Shown here one piece after another: positions 22,306-34,990 of a stretch of DNA of 64,000 nucleotides. The stretch spans positions 19,622,278 through 19,686,277 of the forward strand of contig CM046836.1 in the NCBI GenBank assembly GCA_025618425.1, written 5' to 3'. This DNA comes from Heliocidaris tuberculata (lineage: Eukaryota > Echinodermata > Echinoidea > Camarodonta > Echinometridae). A program made the position numbers and the translations under genes. Position 1 is the first letter of the stretch, and each line of letters begins with the position of its first letter. The notes beneath the pieces were generated by a model. That model ran no database searches, was not told the origin of the DNA, and saw only the letters and a list, made by a program, of their open reading frames with translations.

Positions 22306-24109
22306 ACAGTAAGAGGTCACAGAGGTCAGACGCTTAGTAATTGGAAAGGTCATCGAGATTGGAAGTGATATGGGCGGGCGATCAGGTTCTGCTTGTCTTG
22401 AGCAAGGGCATGGGCGCTCTATCCAACATTCAAGCTACAGTTTATGTATGTCATGTGAGATGCAGGAAGGCTTAATATAGACTGTACTCCGTGAAAGAAA
22501 CATTTCATTGATCGTACAGTAATGTAGTGTGTTCGTGTTAGGGTTAGGGTTTAAGAATGGGTAAACCTATAATAAGGCTAACCCCCTGGATATCAATTTC
22601 AAATCAATCATCACAAAAAATGAGGAAATACAATTTTTTAAATGTGAATCTCAGAAAAACAGCTTTAAAACCCACAATTACTTTTGGGATTACAGAAAGT
22701 CACATTGTATCATGTTGTACATTCCACTGAATACATTACATGAAATGATTGATGTACATGCATCATTAAGTTGCTCCATTATGTTAGCTTAACCTATCTC
22801 CTGAGGAGCTTCTAAAATATGAAAAATAAAATTTGACTCTTGCAGAGCACTTTGATTCACTTTTTTAAATTTGATTAAGACACATTTGATTAAATGTGTG
22901 TTTCAATTAAATGTGAGCTTAAACTTAGATCTCCAAACAAACCAATAAAATATCCTTCTTGTGAAAAAAAACTCTATTATGTACGTCATCACACCATCAA
23001 GAAACTCCAATAATCATCTCCATTACATCTTGCGAAATCACAATTCAATTATGACTAAAATAAACTCAAGTTTCATTTGTGAGGAAACATAAACCTCAAT
23101 TTAGGATAGCGTTACAAAAGTGCTCTCCTTTTCCCCGCTCCATGTCGTCCGCTGTCCCGTCCTAATTACACACCTAGAAGTGACAAGACCTTTATGGGCA
23201 TGTACATCGGACCATAGCAGCGACACTTAAAGTGTAAGCAATACCCCCCTCCTACAGTGCCCCTCTTTCAATTAACCCAGAAATGAATGGGTTCTGACAC
23301 ACAGCAGTGATCAGGCCTGTTTTCCCTTTGTCGATTTGGTCGGATAAAACGTTACGCAAGAAGAAAATTGATTTGGTTCCTGACTGGCGGCTGGTAACTC
23401 ACCTTCCATCTTACTACAGCGATACCCTGATGACTTCCAGTGAATTCACGCTTCTTGGTGATGAAGTTTGGAGTGTTAACACTTAAGATTTTGCAGAGTA
23501 TGGAGATAAAAGCGGAAGCTTGATTTCCAGTGTCCCTGTTTTTTAATTGAGGGCAATGGACTTTAATCAGGTTTATTAGTTTACCCATAGTGAGGTATGA
23601 CGTCACATTTCATGTGCTGACGTCATATTGGGCATGCGCCACTTTTCTTCTGAGAGTAACCTGAAGATGAGGCTTTCTTCCCTATGTTATTGATCTCACT
23701 CAAGAGGTGAATACATATTGTAAATCAATAATTGGCAGATCTGTAACAACTAGTTACATCTTCACATTTCAGAGGCTTCGTCTTGAAAGAAAAATGGTCA
23801 AAAGTTGCTTGGCATTACAAATCTTCTTTACCTTTATACTATTGCCAAGTGTTCATACTAAACATTAGAAGCAGGCTTTACACATAAAGTAAATTAAACA
23901 TAAACAATCTATCAATGTCTCAAGATACTCTAATTTTCATGCTCTTATAATCCCAAACTAGGACAGTTTTCAGAAAACCATATCTTGGCATTATTTTCTT
24001 TTAGAATATAATCCCACAACAGAAAACAGAGCACACAGAAATGTGTATATGGGACTACACACAAATGTTCTGCCTGAACATTTCAGCTATTTCTTGTCAT
24101 ATTTTCAAT
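22306..24109. other. AT-rich DNA with two complex islands, no gene recognised
   Basis: A short telomere-like GTTAGGGTTAGGGTTT sits at about 22537-22553. 23100-23350 is GC-richer and non-repetitive, with CCTAATTACAC and ACCTTTATGGGC words resembling homeodomain-type sites. 23350-23640 has an 84-residue minus-strand frame without a recognisable domain. Confidence 0.35.
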
Positions 24110-24245
24110 GTGAGGGTATTTGAAGAGCAATCCTTTTCAGGGGACATTTCTACTATTATAATCTTCCAAACTAAGATAAAAAGAATGAGAAAGCTCACAA
24201 ATTAATTTTTACCTTTCCCAGAACTCAATCTCTCTTTAACAACAG
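24110..24245 (+). repeat. Dispersed ~130-bp repeat, copy 1
   Basis: AAGAGCAATCCTTTTCAGGG, GACATTTCT, then AATGAGAAAGCTCACAAATT and AGAACTCAA-CTCTCTTTAA. Related copies lie at 32870-33000 and 42565-42700 on the same strand. Confidence 0.65.
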
Positions 24246-24949
24246 TGCAGTTGCAGTCCAACGCTGCATCTCAAATAATACACAGAGTTGCGTGGGTAGA
24301 CATTTCACTGGCAATTGCCTATTCCTCTTTGAAAGAACGGAGTGTCTGAAACATAGCTAAGACAATGGAGAGGGGTCATAATTACATCTCACAGTGCCCT
24401 ATTATGCTGAATTCTTTTGCACTCCAGACGAACTTGATGCAAAGCCGCAGATCACACCTATCTGTAATTCTCGCTCATTGCTCAGTCATTCCTCACTCTC
24501 TCATCCATCGAATCTCGCATCATTTCACCCTTTGTCGTCCCGAATCGTGACATCTCTTGAAAACAATGTATCTGTTTCCATGCAATATTCATGACGGAAG
24601 GAAAAAGCACGACAAGTATTTCACCTTTTTTTTGTACCGACTGCTGGCGGAATAACATCCTATGATAATTTGGCCACGTTGACGCAGCTCAGGGAGATTT
24701 CCTGTTTTGCACTGATGCTAAATTCGGATGGAAGATGATACTTCTTCGGGAAAAATCAATTTTTATTCTGATTTCAAATAGGAAATCAAATCCTTGCCCT
24801 CGAGATCACAAAGTCCTGAATTGATAATCCAAAACAATTCAGAAATTCATGCCTTTGTCTTCCAACCATTATTCACTGATCTTTAAAAAAATAGCAGTTG
24901 TATAGGACAGAAAACATGATTTGCAAAAGACTTTCGATAAATCAACTTA
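24246..24949. other. Ordinary DNA, no gene seen
   Basis: Two overlapping plus-strand frames (24365-24594) read a CT-rich stretch and have no motif. 24600-24740 is more complex and could be regulatory. Confidence 0.4.
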
Positions 24950-25120
24950 AGCTCATTTCAATAGTCCGTCACCTTTTGAAATGTGCGAACATTACAATGA
25001 CGTATTACATAATCCCAACTTGATTTCTATGGGATATACAATAGGGTATTGAAATTGCCATGAGTTGATTTTTCGAAAGTAGTTGTGATCGTGTTAGAAT
25101 CACATGCATGAAATGCTGGT
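24950..25120 (+). repeat. Dispersed repeat copy, partner at 62915-63200
   Basis: TTTTGAAATGTGCGAACATT, CAATGACGTATTACATA, TGATTTCTATGGG and CATGAGTTGATTTTTCGAAAG all have counterparts in the same order near the window end. Confidence 0.65.
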
Positions 25121-26259
25121 TAAGACAAGAAGAAGTGGCCATGTCAACAAAGGGAGGAAAATATATTAGCAATTTGGATGACTCTTTAACCTGATATAAA
25201 AGTCCCAGAATGGGACCTAGGTAATTATTTGCCCAAAACATCTGATGCAAAAAATGTTCCCTTACAATCTATCGACACACACAAAAGAGGTAAAATGAGT
25301 AGCAAGTAATAACAGCATGGAGTCAGTAGAATCATTAGTCATATTCTGATCCTCTTATTTTCCCTCTCTGTGTCTCTTTGAGAGAAGGTATATACCTTAA
25401 TTGAAGGGCTGTGATGAAAAACACACCATATTTTGGGGCTCCTTTCTACAAATATGTGGAAATGATACTTCTCTGTAAATAAGCAATAAATATTTTCCAA
25501 GTGAATTTGTTTAATCAATTGATTTACCTGATTTCATTCAGTTTCCCTCATTATTCTCTCTCTTTATTCAAACCACATTCAGAATATTGGGACAAACAAT
25601 GATAATCACCAAAAGGGTATTTGAAATAAAGATATTGGTAGTTGGGAATGATTTACAAGCAGTAATTTGCTGATGCTTAATACTCCGGAAGTATAAAATG
25701 CCAATTAATAAAATCTAGTGTCATTATTTAGAAGGAAAAAAAATGGAGAATACAAGGCTGACAAACTAAAGGAAGATTAAATTTCATGAGGAGATTATAG
25801 GAAAGTAAAATGAAAGGACTGGAAATCTTTTCTTTGAAACTCATGTTCTATAAATCTAACACACATAAGATGACTGAATCAAGAATTAAATCATGCCAAC
25901 AATATTACATCACCACCCAGACATCATCCACGGTTCTCTTTTATTCAGCTATGCCACACCAAGTCAAAGAGGCACATTTGGCCAACGGTCACTTAGAATT
26001 CGACACAAGATCTCTTGCAGTCACGTTTCAAGTTTCGGTCGATGACGCAGTTATGATTCCAAGTCGTCCACGAGCCCGTGGCAAGCTCAGGAGCAACGGA
26101 AAGAATCACTTTGAATAGTACACATGCCACCAAGTATTGGTTATTAAAAATTCGGAACGGTGTGAAAGAAAAAGAATGGGTTGCCAAAGAGTGTGTGGGT
26201 TTTATATTGAAGCTGGTTTCAAATAGTACATTATGTATCATGTACATGTAACTGTTAGC
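25121..26259. other. AT-rich DNA, no gene recognised
   Basis: Frames at 25810-26118 (plus) and 25993-26298 (minus) overlap on opposite strands and show no domain. 25990-26100 is a short complex patch. Confidence 0.4.
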
Positions 26260-26740
26260 TGTAATAGTCATCTTCTCTCTCTCTTTGCCACTTTTCATTT
26301 ACAAGGAATCCTGTTTCTTGCCTTTTTGTCTTTTCCTACTCCTTTCACTCACTGTTTCTATCCCTTATTCATCCTCCCATCCTCTCCTTTCCTTCCACAT
26401 TCTCTTTCATTCTCTCAACTAACTCCCTCATCCTGAGCTTTTTTTGTGTATTAGTCTGGCTTTTAGTCTCTCTTTCTTTGTCATTCTTGACTTCTCTCAC
26501 TGCCTCTCACCGTCTCCCATCCATCCTCTTATCCTCTTCCCCTATGCTACCAATCATTCCCTCGTTCACTCCCTCATCCTGTTCCTTTTATACTATTTGT
26601 CTGGCTTTTATTCTGCTTTATTTTCATTCTAGACTTCTTTCAGTGTCTGTCTCACTGTCTCCCCCCGTCTCTCTCTCTGTCTCTCAATTATCCTCTTCTC
26701 CCACACTATCAACCTTTCTCTCATTCCCTCAACCACAGCC
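26260..26740 (+). repeat. CT-rich low-complexity region
   Basis: TCTCTC, CTCATCCT and TCACTCC words recur. The stretch CCCTCATCCTG(A/T) recurs near 26427 and 26571, hinting at an old internal duplication of about 145 bp. Confidence 0.8.
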
Positions 26741-27059
26741 CTCTCAGTTCAGTGTCACCCTCACATTGAAAAAGAGGCCCATCATCTATAGTTTTCAATC
26801 TTTGAATTAAAGCCTCATTAGCTGGATAAATAGGTTGGCGCAGGTTTGGAATAGCTGGCATGGCTGGCACGCGCCAATAGAAGCAGTGGGATGTAGGATG
26901 TCTCAGCAAAATCACGTCATCCGAAAAGAAAATGTTGATGCAGGATTGAAATTCTCGCAGGATAATATTTGGAATGACAGCTAGGGTAAATAACAAAAAA
27001 AAAAGGTGAGGGATTGTGAGGCAGACAGACAGTCAAACATACCAGCATACAAATAAAGA
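26741..27059. other. Spacer, no gene seen
   Basis: Non-repetitive sequence between a CT-rich and a GA-rich block. An A run lies at 26995-27004. Confidence 0.45.
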
Positions 27060-27300
27060 AGCAAAAGTGAGAGACACATGGTGAGTGAAAGAGATAGAGA
27101 GAGAGAGAGGGAGAATAAGGAAAAAGAGAGGGGAAGAAGAAAGAGAGACATAGATAGGTAAAGCAGAGAGACATAGATCGGGGATGGAGAGAGACATAGA
27201 GAAAGGTGGAAAGAGAGAGAGAGAGAGAGATTTGAGAAACACAGAAGAGAGAGAGAGAGAGAAAGAAAGAAAGAGGCAGAGAGACAGGCAGGCAACAGAG
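27060..27300 (+). repeat. GA-rich microsatellite region
   Basis: AGAGAGAG, GAGACATAGA and GAAAGAAAG words. The long minus-strand frames are shadows. Confidence 0.9.
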
Positions 27301-28001
27301 CTGTAGAGATGTATGGAGGCAATATGTAAAAGAAGAGGAGTATTTTGTATTGTGTTTCATTTAGTGCTACAGCTAAGGGGGGGGGGGGCACACATGCCCC
27401 AAAATTTAACGTTGAAAACAATATCTACATTGAAAAAAAAGAAAAGGCAAAACAGAGAGAGAGAGGAAGAGGAACATGAAAAGAAGATGATAGGACCCCC
27501 TTCCACATGCTCCCCTATTCAGTTGCCATGTTAATTCACATTCATGTTCCCAGTAAGAAAGGTACGTCCCCCAGATCCTCGTGCCCTCGAAATGGTGAGG
27601 CCCATACTACACAAGAACCTAGATATATAAACATGTAAATAAAATACATGTATATATTGACACACAAAGGCACAGAAAGTTTGACCCCAGAAAGTCAAGC
27701 CTGCATGTATAAACACAGATAAAAGGAATGCATTACAACTCAACTGTCTCTGCAAACAGAACTTAAGCAGTGACACTGACACTTACATGGCAATATTAAT
27801 CATTGATAGTGAAACCATATTTCGTAAAGTCACATGACCTCCTTTAATCAGGACACGATTTTAAGAGAATCACCATTACGGTAAGCAAAACACAATTTGC
27901 AGTGAAAGGACTGTCAACAGTGGTTTATCATTATATATCATCCTAAAAAGCTCAAGTAGTGTAAAAAAAAATAAAAAAATAGGAAAAATAAAAACCACTC
28001 A
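27301..28001. other. Ordinary DNA with a short G run, no gene seen
   Basis: A G run at 27377-27388. The 83-residue minus-strand frame at 27531-27782 has no motif. Confidence 0.45.
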
Positions 28002-28285
28002 TTTTCCAGTGCGTGGGAGCATAGCTTCCAAACGGTTTGGGTAGACACGAAAGACAGCAAGTTGTTTTGAAACACTTGCTGGATTCTGGTCACCTTCATG
28101 CATCATCCTAAAATCTACAATATTGAAAAATGTAGCTTCTAAATGTTGATGGAGATCTGGCTATATGAATTTCAGCCTTATACCATACTTGTTTTCCAGT
28201 GTTTGGGACCAGAGGTCAATACATTTAGAAGAAGGAAAGTTGTTTTGAAACATTTGCCAGATTTTGTTCATCACAATCGATTAGC
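28002..28285 (+). repeat. Diverged ~190-bp tandem duplication
   Basis: TTTTCCAGTGCGTGGGA, AAGTTGTTTTGAAACACTTG and GGATTCTGGTCACC (first copy) match TTTTCCAGTGTTTGGGA, AAGTTGTTTTGAAACATTTG and AGATTTTGTTCATC (second copy, from about 28191). Confidence 0.7.
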
Positions 28286-29436
28286 ATCAATATTCAGTGA
28301 TCCACTTTCTCTGTGCGTCATTCTACAGTTGCCTTTTTGAGTATTTCTTTACTATACAGAAGAAAACAGAACAATCCGTCTTACCAAAAACATTACTGAG
28401 ATGGAAAAACAACAGATTTGTTTCATTATTCATATTTACATCCATTAGTTCATGTAAAATGCTACATCTTGCATGCATGTAGTGTGCAATTCTTCATGGT
28501 TTACACTATTACAATTATGAGCTTGTACAATAAAAAGCAAATTCGGAATGTACATTTATGAGGAAAAGCGACGGCTGACGTTTGTAGGCTCTTAATAATC
28601 GTCAAAGGGAAAATAAAATACATTTAAAGTGACGCTCCATTTATGAGAAAATGTTTTAACAAGAAAAAAGGCTTAATCTTGATTTGTCAGTCAATATTCA
28701 AGTAGAAAATGGAATCAATAAAAAGCAACACATCATCTACTGAAGATTGTTTGGACAAGTAAATGTGAATTAAAAAATATGAAAACTTATCAGCAGATCC
28801 CCCCCCCCCCCCCCCCACTGAAGAGTATGAAAATGGATGTTTGGGACAGATTGCCTTTGTCACGATCTGTCATTGGTCCCCACAACTAAAGACTCAAGGC
28901 TTTGCATGTTATCATTACTAATTAGAAATGACATATATTCTTGAAATCAATCTTGCAGATACTCCCTATTTTAATACACCTCTTCTTAACATTGGTCAAA
29001 AGTCTGGAGGATTAAGTCAAAATCCATTTTCAGTATTCTAAGAAATCCACAGTAAGGTTTAACATTGTTATAATGTCAAAAAATATCTGTTTTACTTCAC
29101 CTGATATCTATTGTTATCTTCTAGTTCTATAAGCACAAAAAGGAGATAATTTCCTTCTTTCTAGAGCTTATATTTCTCAACTTCTCAAGCTTTCCAGCAT
29201 ATAGTCCCCCTTTTTTCTCTCTTTTCATGCTTTCCACTGCAAAATTGCTTTCCGCTCGGGTTTATTTGGTTTCCTGGGATCAACCGTATTTGAACATCAT
29301 CATTATGCATTCTCACCATATCCAGTCCATTAGCCAATAGGAAAGGCTGATGAAAGTGACGCCAAGCAGATGTGTGTAACAGATAGTCCCAGAGACACCC
29401 TCAAACCCCATTCAGACAAGCATATAACTGTAGAGC
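28286..29436. other. AT-rich DNA, no gene seen
   Basis: An 18-bp poly-C run at 28799-28816. 29230-29400 is a complex, less AT-rich patch with a CCAAT-type TTAGCCAATAGG. Otherwise featureless. Confidence 0.45.
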
Positions 29437-29520
29437 TATATCATAATAATGATAATATAAGCATCCCCTGGGATGGATATGTGCGCAAAAGAAATGTAGC
29501 TATTATTATTATTATTATTG
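29437..29520 (+). mobile_element. SINE 3'-end remnant with (ATT)n tail
   Basis: CCCTGGGATGGATATGTGCG then GAAATGTAGC and (TATTAT)n resemble the body-tail junction of tRNA-derived SINEs. There is no head, so it is truncated. Confidence 0.45.
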
Positions 29521-30252
29521 TAAGTATTTAATTAAATATAGATCTATTTTACGAATCTAAATTCTATGTTCAGAGGTTTGAAACTTGATAAAGAATCACG
29601 AGTCCATCACGAGTGTGAACATCATGTCGAACCGTAACCATACATATGGCCGGAGCTTACAACATGAGCTGAATGATGACCAGCCAACTGTAATCTTGTG
29701 TACTCCAGCGATGCACATGCTATAAGCTGACGTCAACACAAAAGCACAATGAAGAATTCACTATATATATCTCCCCAAAACTAGTCTCTCTGTCTCTTTC
29801 TCTATATTATATGTTTCTTTATACGATATTCCTATTCTGTGAGTATGCTCCTTTTGTTGTACGGTCATTGTACGTGATTCTTCATATACATGTATGTCTG
29901 CCTATATGACCTTCACCTTGGAAGGCGGGCTGCTTTCAGCACTGACAGGAACACGTCTGGGGCCGGACATTCCTTGCTTTTCAATTTGTTCTCAGGAATT
30001 CGGCAACCTATAAAACTGATGGGCACTTAATCAATTGCAGCAGTGAGAGGTTGAGGACACATATTTAGAAAGCTTATATGAGAAATAAGTGAGAACTTGA
30101 TTAGCTGGTCATAAAACTGACAAGTATTTAACTGGAGCATTGGAAGGTAGCTAGGACACATACATATAGGCTATTCTTAAAGGGAATGTAGATCACTATA
30201 TGGCTCCATTAATACACACATTGTTGGCCAATGAAGTAGATAAAAGTACAGT
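29521..30252. other. AT-rich DNA, no gene seen
   Basis: 29600-29760 and 29880-30010 are slightly GC-richer and non-repetitive. No frame has a motif. Confidence 0.45.
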
Positions 30253-30426
30253 AATCTGATGACATCTGCTCCATGCAGGCTTAATTTTGTCTAAAAACAT
30301 AAGGTTACGGTTAGGTTTAACATTAGGTTTAGGGTTAGGTTAAGATATGGTGTAGGGTCCAGAGTAGAAGTTAGGAATTCAGTTCGGGTAGGATATTGAA
30401 TGTGGAGCAATTGTCATGGAACCCAT
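30253..30426. mobile_element. hAT-like MITE with telomere-like interior, copy 2
   Basis: The 8-bp direct repeat AGTACAGT flanks it (30245-30252 and 30427-30434). The left end carries TGATGACATCTGCTCC. The right end, reversed, carries CCATGACAATTGCTCC. The interior has TTAGGTTTAGGGTTAGG-like repeats, as in 19559-19766 but in the other orientation. Confidence 0.65.
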
Positions 30427-30529
30427 AGTACAGTGATTATGTTCACATGCTGGATGTATGTGAAAACCACTGAATACTCATGGCCACACAGCCACTAATA
30501 AAAAAAGATTCTGTAAGTAACTACTCCAT

Positions 30530-30531
<2 letters not shown>

Positions 30532-30570
<39 letters not shown>
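30532..30570 (+). repeat. (GA)n microsatellite
   Basis: An uninterrupted AGAGAG tract. Confidence 0.95.
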
Positions 30571-30572
<2 letters not shown>

Positions 30573-30671
30573 ACAAACATAACCATTTTCATACTATTTG
30601 TATAGCCCTACTTTGGCCTAAAATCACCTAAATCAAGCAAGTCAAATCCATCCATTATTTCTCACACATAT

Positions 30672-30748
30672 CATCTGCTTGAAGCCAGATGGACACTAAC
30701 TCTGTACAAATGATGGGACATAATGCCCTTCTGACTCTCAACAGACAA
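30672..30748. repeat. Hairpin-family member H4
   Basis: The left arm CTTGAAGCCAGATGGACACT pairs imperfectly with the right arm ATAATGCCCTTCTGACTCTC, followed by AACAGACAATA. Confidence 0.7.
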
Positions 30749-31788
30749 TATTGAAATCCTAAACCCTAAAACCCCTACCCTAAAAGAGAGAAATTAACTT
30801 TTGTGTACCTGTGCCCTTTTAACATTTCCTCTTTTTTCTTTTTCAAATTAGTAAAGACTGTTTTCGCAATGGCTTTTTTGTAATATTGAAACAACAACAA
30901 ACTACCAAGAACGTTTATTTTTATTTATATAATTTTCCTCTAAACCTCTTCAAAAGCTGTAAGTATATAGCTTAATTTTCATACATTTAAAAAGCTTTCA
31001 GTCCCACCCACTCTTCAAAAGCTACATGTATAAACCCAACCCATATAAACTAGATTTATCCACCAGTAACACTTTTCCCCCGACAGGATTAAACTGATCT
31101 TGCAAAAAATAACGAAGACGCCAAATATTCATGCATATCCTAATTGTTCCTCAGTCCGTTACTCCCATGCTAACAAAAAATAAAACCATTTTGCGCCCAA
31201 TGTCTTTCCATTGAAGCACGACCCTCATAGGAAATGTAACTCAAGTCATAGCTGTCGGCAAATCTTCACTCGAGAATGTATGAAGGATATGTACTTCAGA
31301 CTCGCAGCATATTTATCAATGTCAGAATGCTACTGACTTGAAGCCTCTAACGTTACTTGCTACATGTAGATTCTCTCTCCACTTTAATGATGAGGGATGC
31401 CTGAATAACTACCAAATCAACCCTTTTTGAAGAGCCGTTTCTTTGAATAAGATTGGCACAATAAAGACAAAACTTCCCAACCCTTTTGATCTATTGGTAA
31501 TTAAGGTCACTTCATCTCTTCATCTCTATCTAGGTTTTGTTACCTTTTTTAAAAATGATTAATTAAATCAACTCTTCTATAACTTTTTTTCTCTCTCTCT
31601 CTCTTTTTAAAAGAAGGTAATTGTACACTACTTATTGATAATCTTAATTGTTACCTTTGTTCAAATGGGCCCTATTACCAAACCACTCAACTCTGCAGTG
31701 TAAAATAAAAAGGAAAAAAAAGGGGGAAAGACCCCAAAATTCGAAAGGGTTCCTACTTGACAAATTTCCCTTGAATGCAATGAAGGAC
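30749..31788. other. AT-rich DNA, no gene seen
   Basis: CCTAAACCCTAAAACCCC at about 30759-30776 is a short telomere-like patch directly after hairpin H4. The rest is featureless apart from a (CT)n core near 31588-31605. Confidence 0.45.
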
Positions 31789-32050
31789 TATGAATTCTAC
31801 AGGTAGTTAAAAAATCAATTTACTTTGAATAGTTTCATTTCTAGGTAAATGGTGTATATTCAAACAGTATGCCCTCACAATCAACGTTTTATCTCATATC
31901 TTAAATTTTAGGCACAGATTATGAATTCTACAGGTTGTTAAAAAATCAATTTACTTTGAATAGTTTCATTTCTAGGTAAATGGTGTATATTCAAACAGTA
32001 TGCCCTCACAATCAACGTTTTATCTCATATCTTAAATTTTAGGCACAGAT
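31789..32050 (+). repeat. Near-perfect 131-bp tandem duplication
   Basis: Copy 1 is 31789-31919 and copy 2 starts at 31920. I see one substitution (GTAGTT versus GTTGTT) across the unit. Such identity means a recent duplication or an assembly artefact. Confidence 0.95.
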
Positions 32051-32869
32051 TATGGAGTAAATCCTGTTTTCAACTCTTAAAATAACTGTGATGAATATTT
32101 ATTTCATATATTCTGAATAAACCGCAGCTGCCCATCAAATATCACATACATCGGACAGAAGTTGAGGGTAGCATGGATCAGGGCTGGATGGCAACAAAAA
32201 TTGCCGCAGGAATGAATCGATGAAGATCCATATAAAGATTATATGAAGAGATAGAGAGGGGATATTTTGTCCTGGAACCCTTCATGATGTCGATTTAACG
32301 TCAAGGCTGTTTTCCTCCTAGCTGATAGCATCAAATATCTTTGTTTGAACAGACACGCAGGAAGCAAGACTCCACATCTCCCTCTTCCAATCTTCCTCCA
32401 ACATTTGCCCAAATAGCAAGTGCGTTGGACGATCATCATTTTACTTCCCTTTAAAGGTTATACGTCCAGTATCCATCACGCAAAGTCATTTGAAAGTAAC
32501 TGACTGGAAGTCATTGTTAATGTTTTATTAGGTAGTAAACAGGAATAATCATGTGTAGTGAGGTTTTAGATTAACATTAAATTTGATACAAACTGACTTA
32601 ACCTTCCTGGAATCCACATGTAATAAAAAGCACTGCACACAGATAAGGGTAAATGGGACTACACAAACAAGTGAAATTAAAAATTTGGTCAAACTTGTGA
32701 ACTCGTCTGTTTTATTTCATTTCATTTCATTTCATTTATTTTCTATTTCCATAAAGAAACATGTATGATCATACAAGATATGATTATATTCATATACAGC
32801 CTATTTATATATTACATGAATATGAAAAAGAGGACTTTATATGCCTATTTCTAGCCATAGGTATTGCTG
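32051..32869. other. AT-rich DNA, no gene seen
   Basis: A short (ATTTC)n run at about 32713-32738. Minor frames only. Confidence 0.5.
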
Positions 32870-32994
32870 ATATAAGAGCATTTCAAGAGCAATACTTTTC
32901 ACGTGACATTGCTCATATGATACTGTCCCACATGTGAATAACAAGAATGAGAAAGCTCACAAATTACCTCTACTAGAACTCAACCTTCCCTTAT
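32870..32994 (+). repeat. Dispersed ~130-bp repeat, copy 2
   Basis: AAGAGCAATACTTTTCACG, GACATTGCT, AATGAGAAAGCTCACAAATT and AGAACTCAACCTTCCC align with 24110-24245. Confidence 0.65.
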
Positions 32995-33411
32995 TTAACC
33001 CTTTCACGACAGGAATTCTTCAAAGGCTAAATTGATCATATGTTATTCTTCAAATTGGCAATAATGTTTTTCTTTTCATGCTACATTGTTCTAATAAAAC
33101 CTAATGTCTCTGAAAACAATGAACATGGGTAAAACCTTGTTAAAAGTTGAAAAATATTTGAAAATTTTGATAGAAAACCAATGATTTCAAACCTCTCAAT
33201 GTGTTGCCACTTTAAGGATTTTAAAAGCTTTATTCTCCAGCTTTTTAATTCCAGGCATCAAATGCAATATGATCATGCATCAAAAACGGACACAGTGTGT
33301 GCAGAAATTTGTGCTCTTTCTACTCATCTATCTGGTATATTTTTTAAGGCTCTGAATCAAAAGTCATCGAGTCAAACCACAAAATGTGGAGTGATGTCAG
33401 GAAAGGGTTGA
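32995..33411. mobile_element. Candidate piggyBac-like MITE, ~417 bp
   Basis: The left edge TTAA (32995-32998) is followed by CCCTTTCACGACAGG. The right edge is GTGATGTCAGGAAAGGG followed by TTGA (33408-33411), one change from TTAA. The inverted ends share CCCTTTC and GACA. CCYTT ends on TTAA targets are typical of piggyBac. The small frame at 33181-33411 is not recognisable. Confidence 0.5.
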
Positions 33412-33807
33412 CCCGTTGGGTACATTTGACTTTGGTATAACATGCATTTTTCCATAGACTCCAGCCTAGAGTTATCTTGGGCTTAGTATCCAGTGGGTTA
33501 ATCTACTCTTGATGACAACGCACTCCTAGACGAGGTGATTATGCGTGGTTTGTGGATGAATTCCAGATTGTCTGATACGATCGCTGGGATTAGGGGTTTA
33601 TCGCTCAGAAATCTAAGATGGGAGTTAACATGTCTCGAGTTGATCGAAGATGAAGAAGAAGGTCACTCCGCCCACTCGTCATTAGGAGTGATTTTTAGAA
33701 GTGGTTGAAGCATACTGCTTGGATGGTTGTAGTCATTTACTGCTATGATCAAATAAAGAATGGTAATGACCATTCACTTGTCTTGACAGAGCATATACAA
33801 GTATACA
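33412..33807. other. Moderately complex DNA, no gene recognised
   Basis: 33500-33690 has a higher CpG content (GACGAGG, TACGATCGCTG, CTCGAG). No motif-bearing frame. Confidence 0.35.
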
Positions 33808-34210
33808 TGTTGTTATTGTTATTATTATTAATAAGTATTTGGCGTCACCTGTGCCTGGGAGGGGAAAAGCAAACTGAATCACTGTAACCCTTGGGTCTCT
33901 CCTCCCGATATAATGTAACTGATTGGGATGTGCAGGTGTACCACTACACAGGGGTATCCCCCTACTCTTCATCGAATAGTGCAGTGGGTTCTTAACGTGC
34001 AAAGGTGGTGACTCTCCTTTACACGGGGCCTCCATTTAATGTCCTATCCAAGGGACGGAGTACTTTCCACTGTAACATAGCCTGCATCTATGAAACAGGG
34101 GAGGGGCACGTTAACACACAACACAGGCTTCAGTCATCCGCATGGGGTGGATTCGAACCCACGATCTTTGGTTCGACAGGCAAACGCTTTACCGACTGAG
34201 CCAACTCGCC
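33808..34210 (-). mobile_element. tRNA-derived SINE, minus strand, ~400 bp
   Basis: On the minus strand, GGCGAGTTGGCTCAGTCGG begins the tRNA-like head near 34209, with the A box at about 34188-34204 and the B box GGTTCGAATCC at 34149-34159. A long body follows (including a GGACGGAGT and CTATCCAAGGG segment near 34041-34060) and a (TAA)n-type tail at about 33808-33832. The body differs from that of the SINE at 7361-7618, so this is a second family. Short frames across it are shadows. Confidence 0.85.
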
Positions 34211-34990
34211 TCCTCGTTTGTGACATCAAAAATAGAAGTTCTGCTCAGACATCGTCGATTTCAATGCAATCTTTTGTGGTAATCAAAGTGTGCTAAAACT
34301 TTGTAGTTATAACTTTTTTGCAAATTGCCAGTTGAAAAAAAACAACAACAAAAACCTCTTGGTAAAGTTTGCCGATCAATGCATAAGCTCAAAACAAGAA
34401 CTGAAAGCTAAGAGTTAGACCAAACAAATGTATCCTCACCATTTAATTGGACTTATAGTATTTTCTGTGATAATTATCATTTATCTATAACCTCTATCTT
34501 CTTGAAGTCTTCCAATTGTTTACACTGCCTTGTGAAGAATGCCTGGTAGCATTGTACGGTTCGGTCAAAATGAGGTGCAGTATGTATTCAAACGCAGCAA
34601 AATCAATATTTATGTAGGCATGAATTTCGCATCTTCTATAAATAAAAAAAAAAATCTGATCACAAATAAGCTGGAGGAATTCATGCCTTAGGGAACATGA
34701 AGAAATGCCTCTGCCCTGTCTCTGCATGAAAAACAAGAACGAATGTGGAGGTTACGATTTGATCTTGAACTGCCCACGTCAATGAGGAACAAACATGCGC
34801 CAACGGCAATCCGTTGGCAATCCATCTATATGTATCTGATCTGCAGGCTGGCCAGCAGACCACTCTCAGTGACGGAAGACGGTGGACGTCGTGGTGATGA
34901 TCGATCGGTGGTGCATCACACCGGTGTGTGTGGACAGACCGATTCATGTGAAAAAAGGGGGAAGGCAGTTTGATGGGTGATTGATGTGGT
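34211..34990. other. AT-rich DNA and a complex patch, no gene recognised
   Basis: 34720-34950 is GC-richer and non-repetitive (CAACGGCAATCCGTTGG is palindromic at its core, ATCGATCGG follows). The 76-residue plus-strand frame there has no motif. Confidence 0.35.

Noticed and set aside
34149..34209. Functional tRNA gene on the minus strand
   Set aside because: Head of a SINE. The anticodon stem does not pair cleanly and a long body follows.
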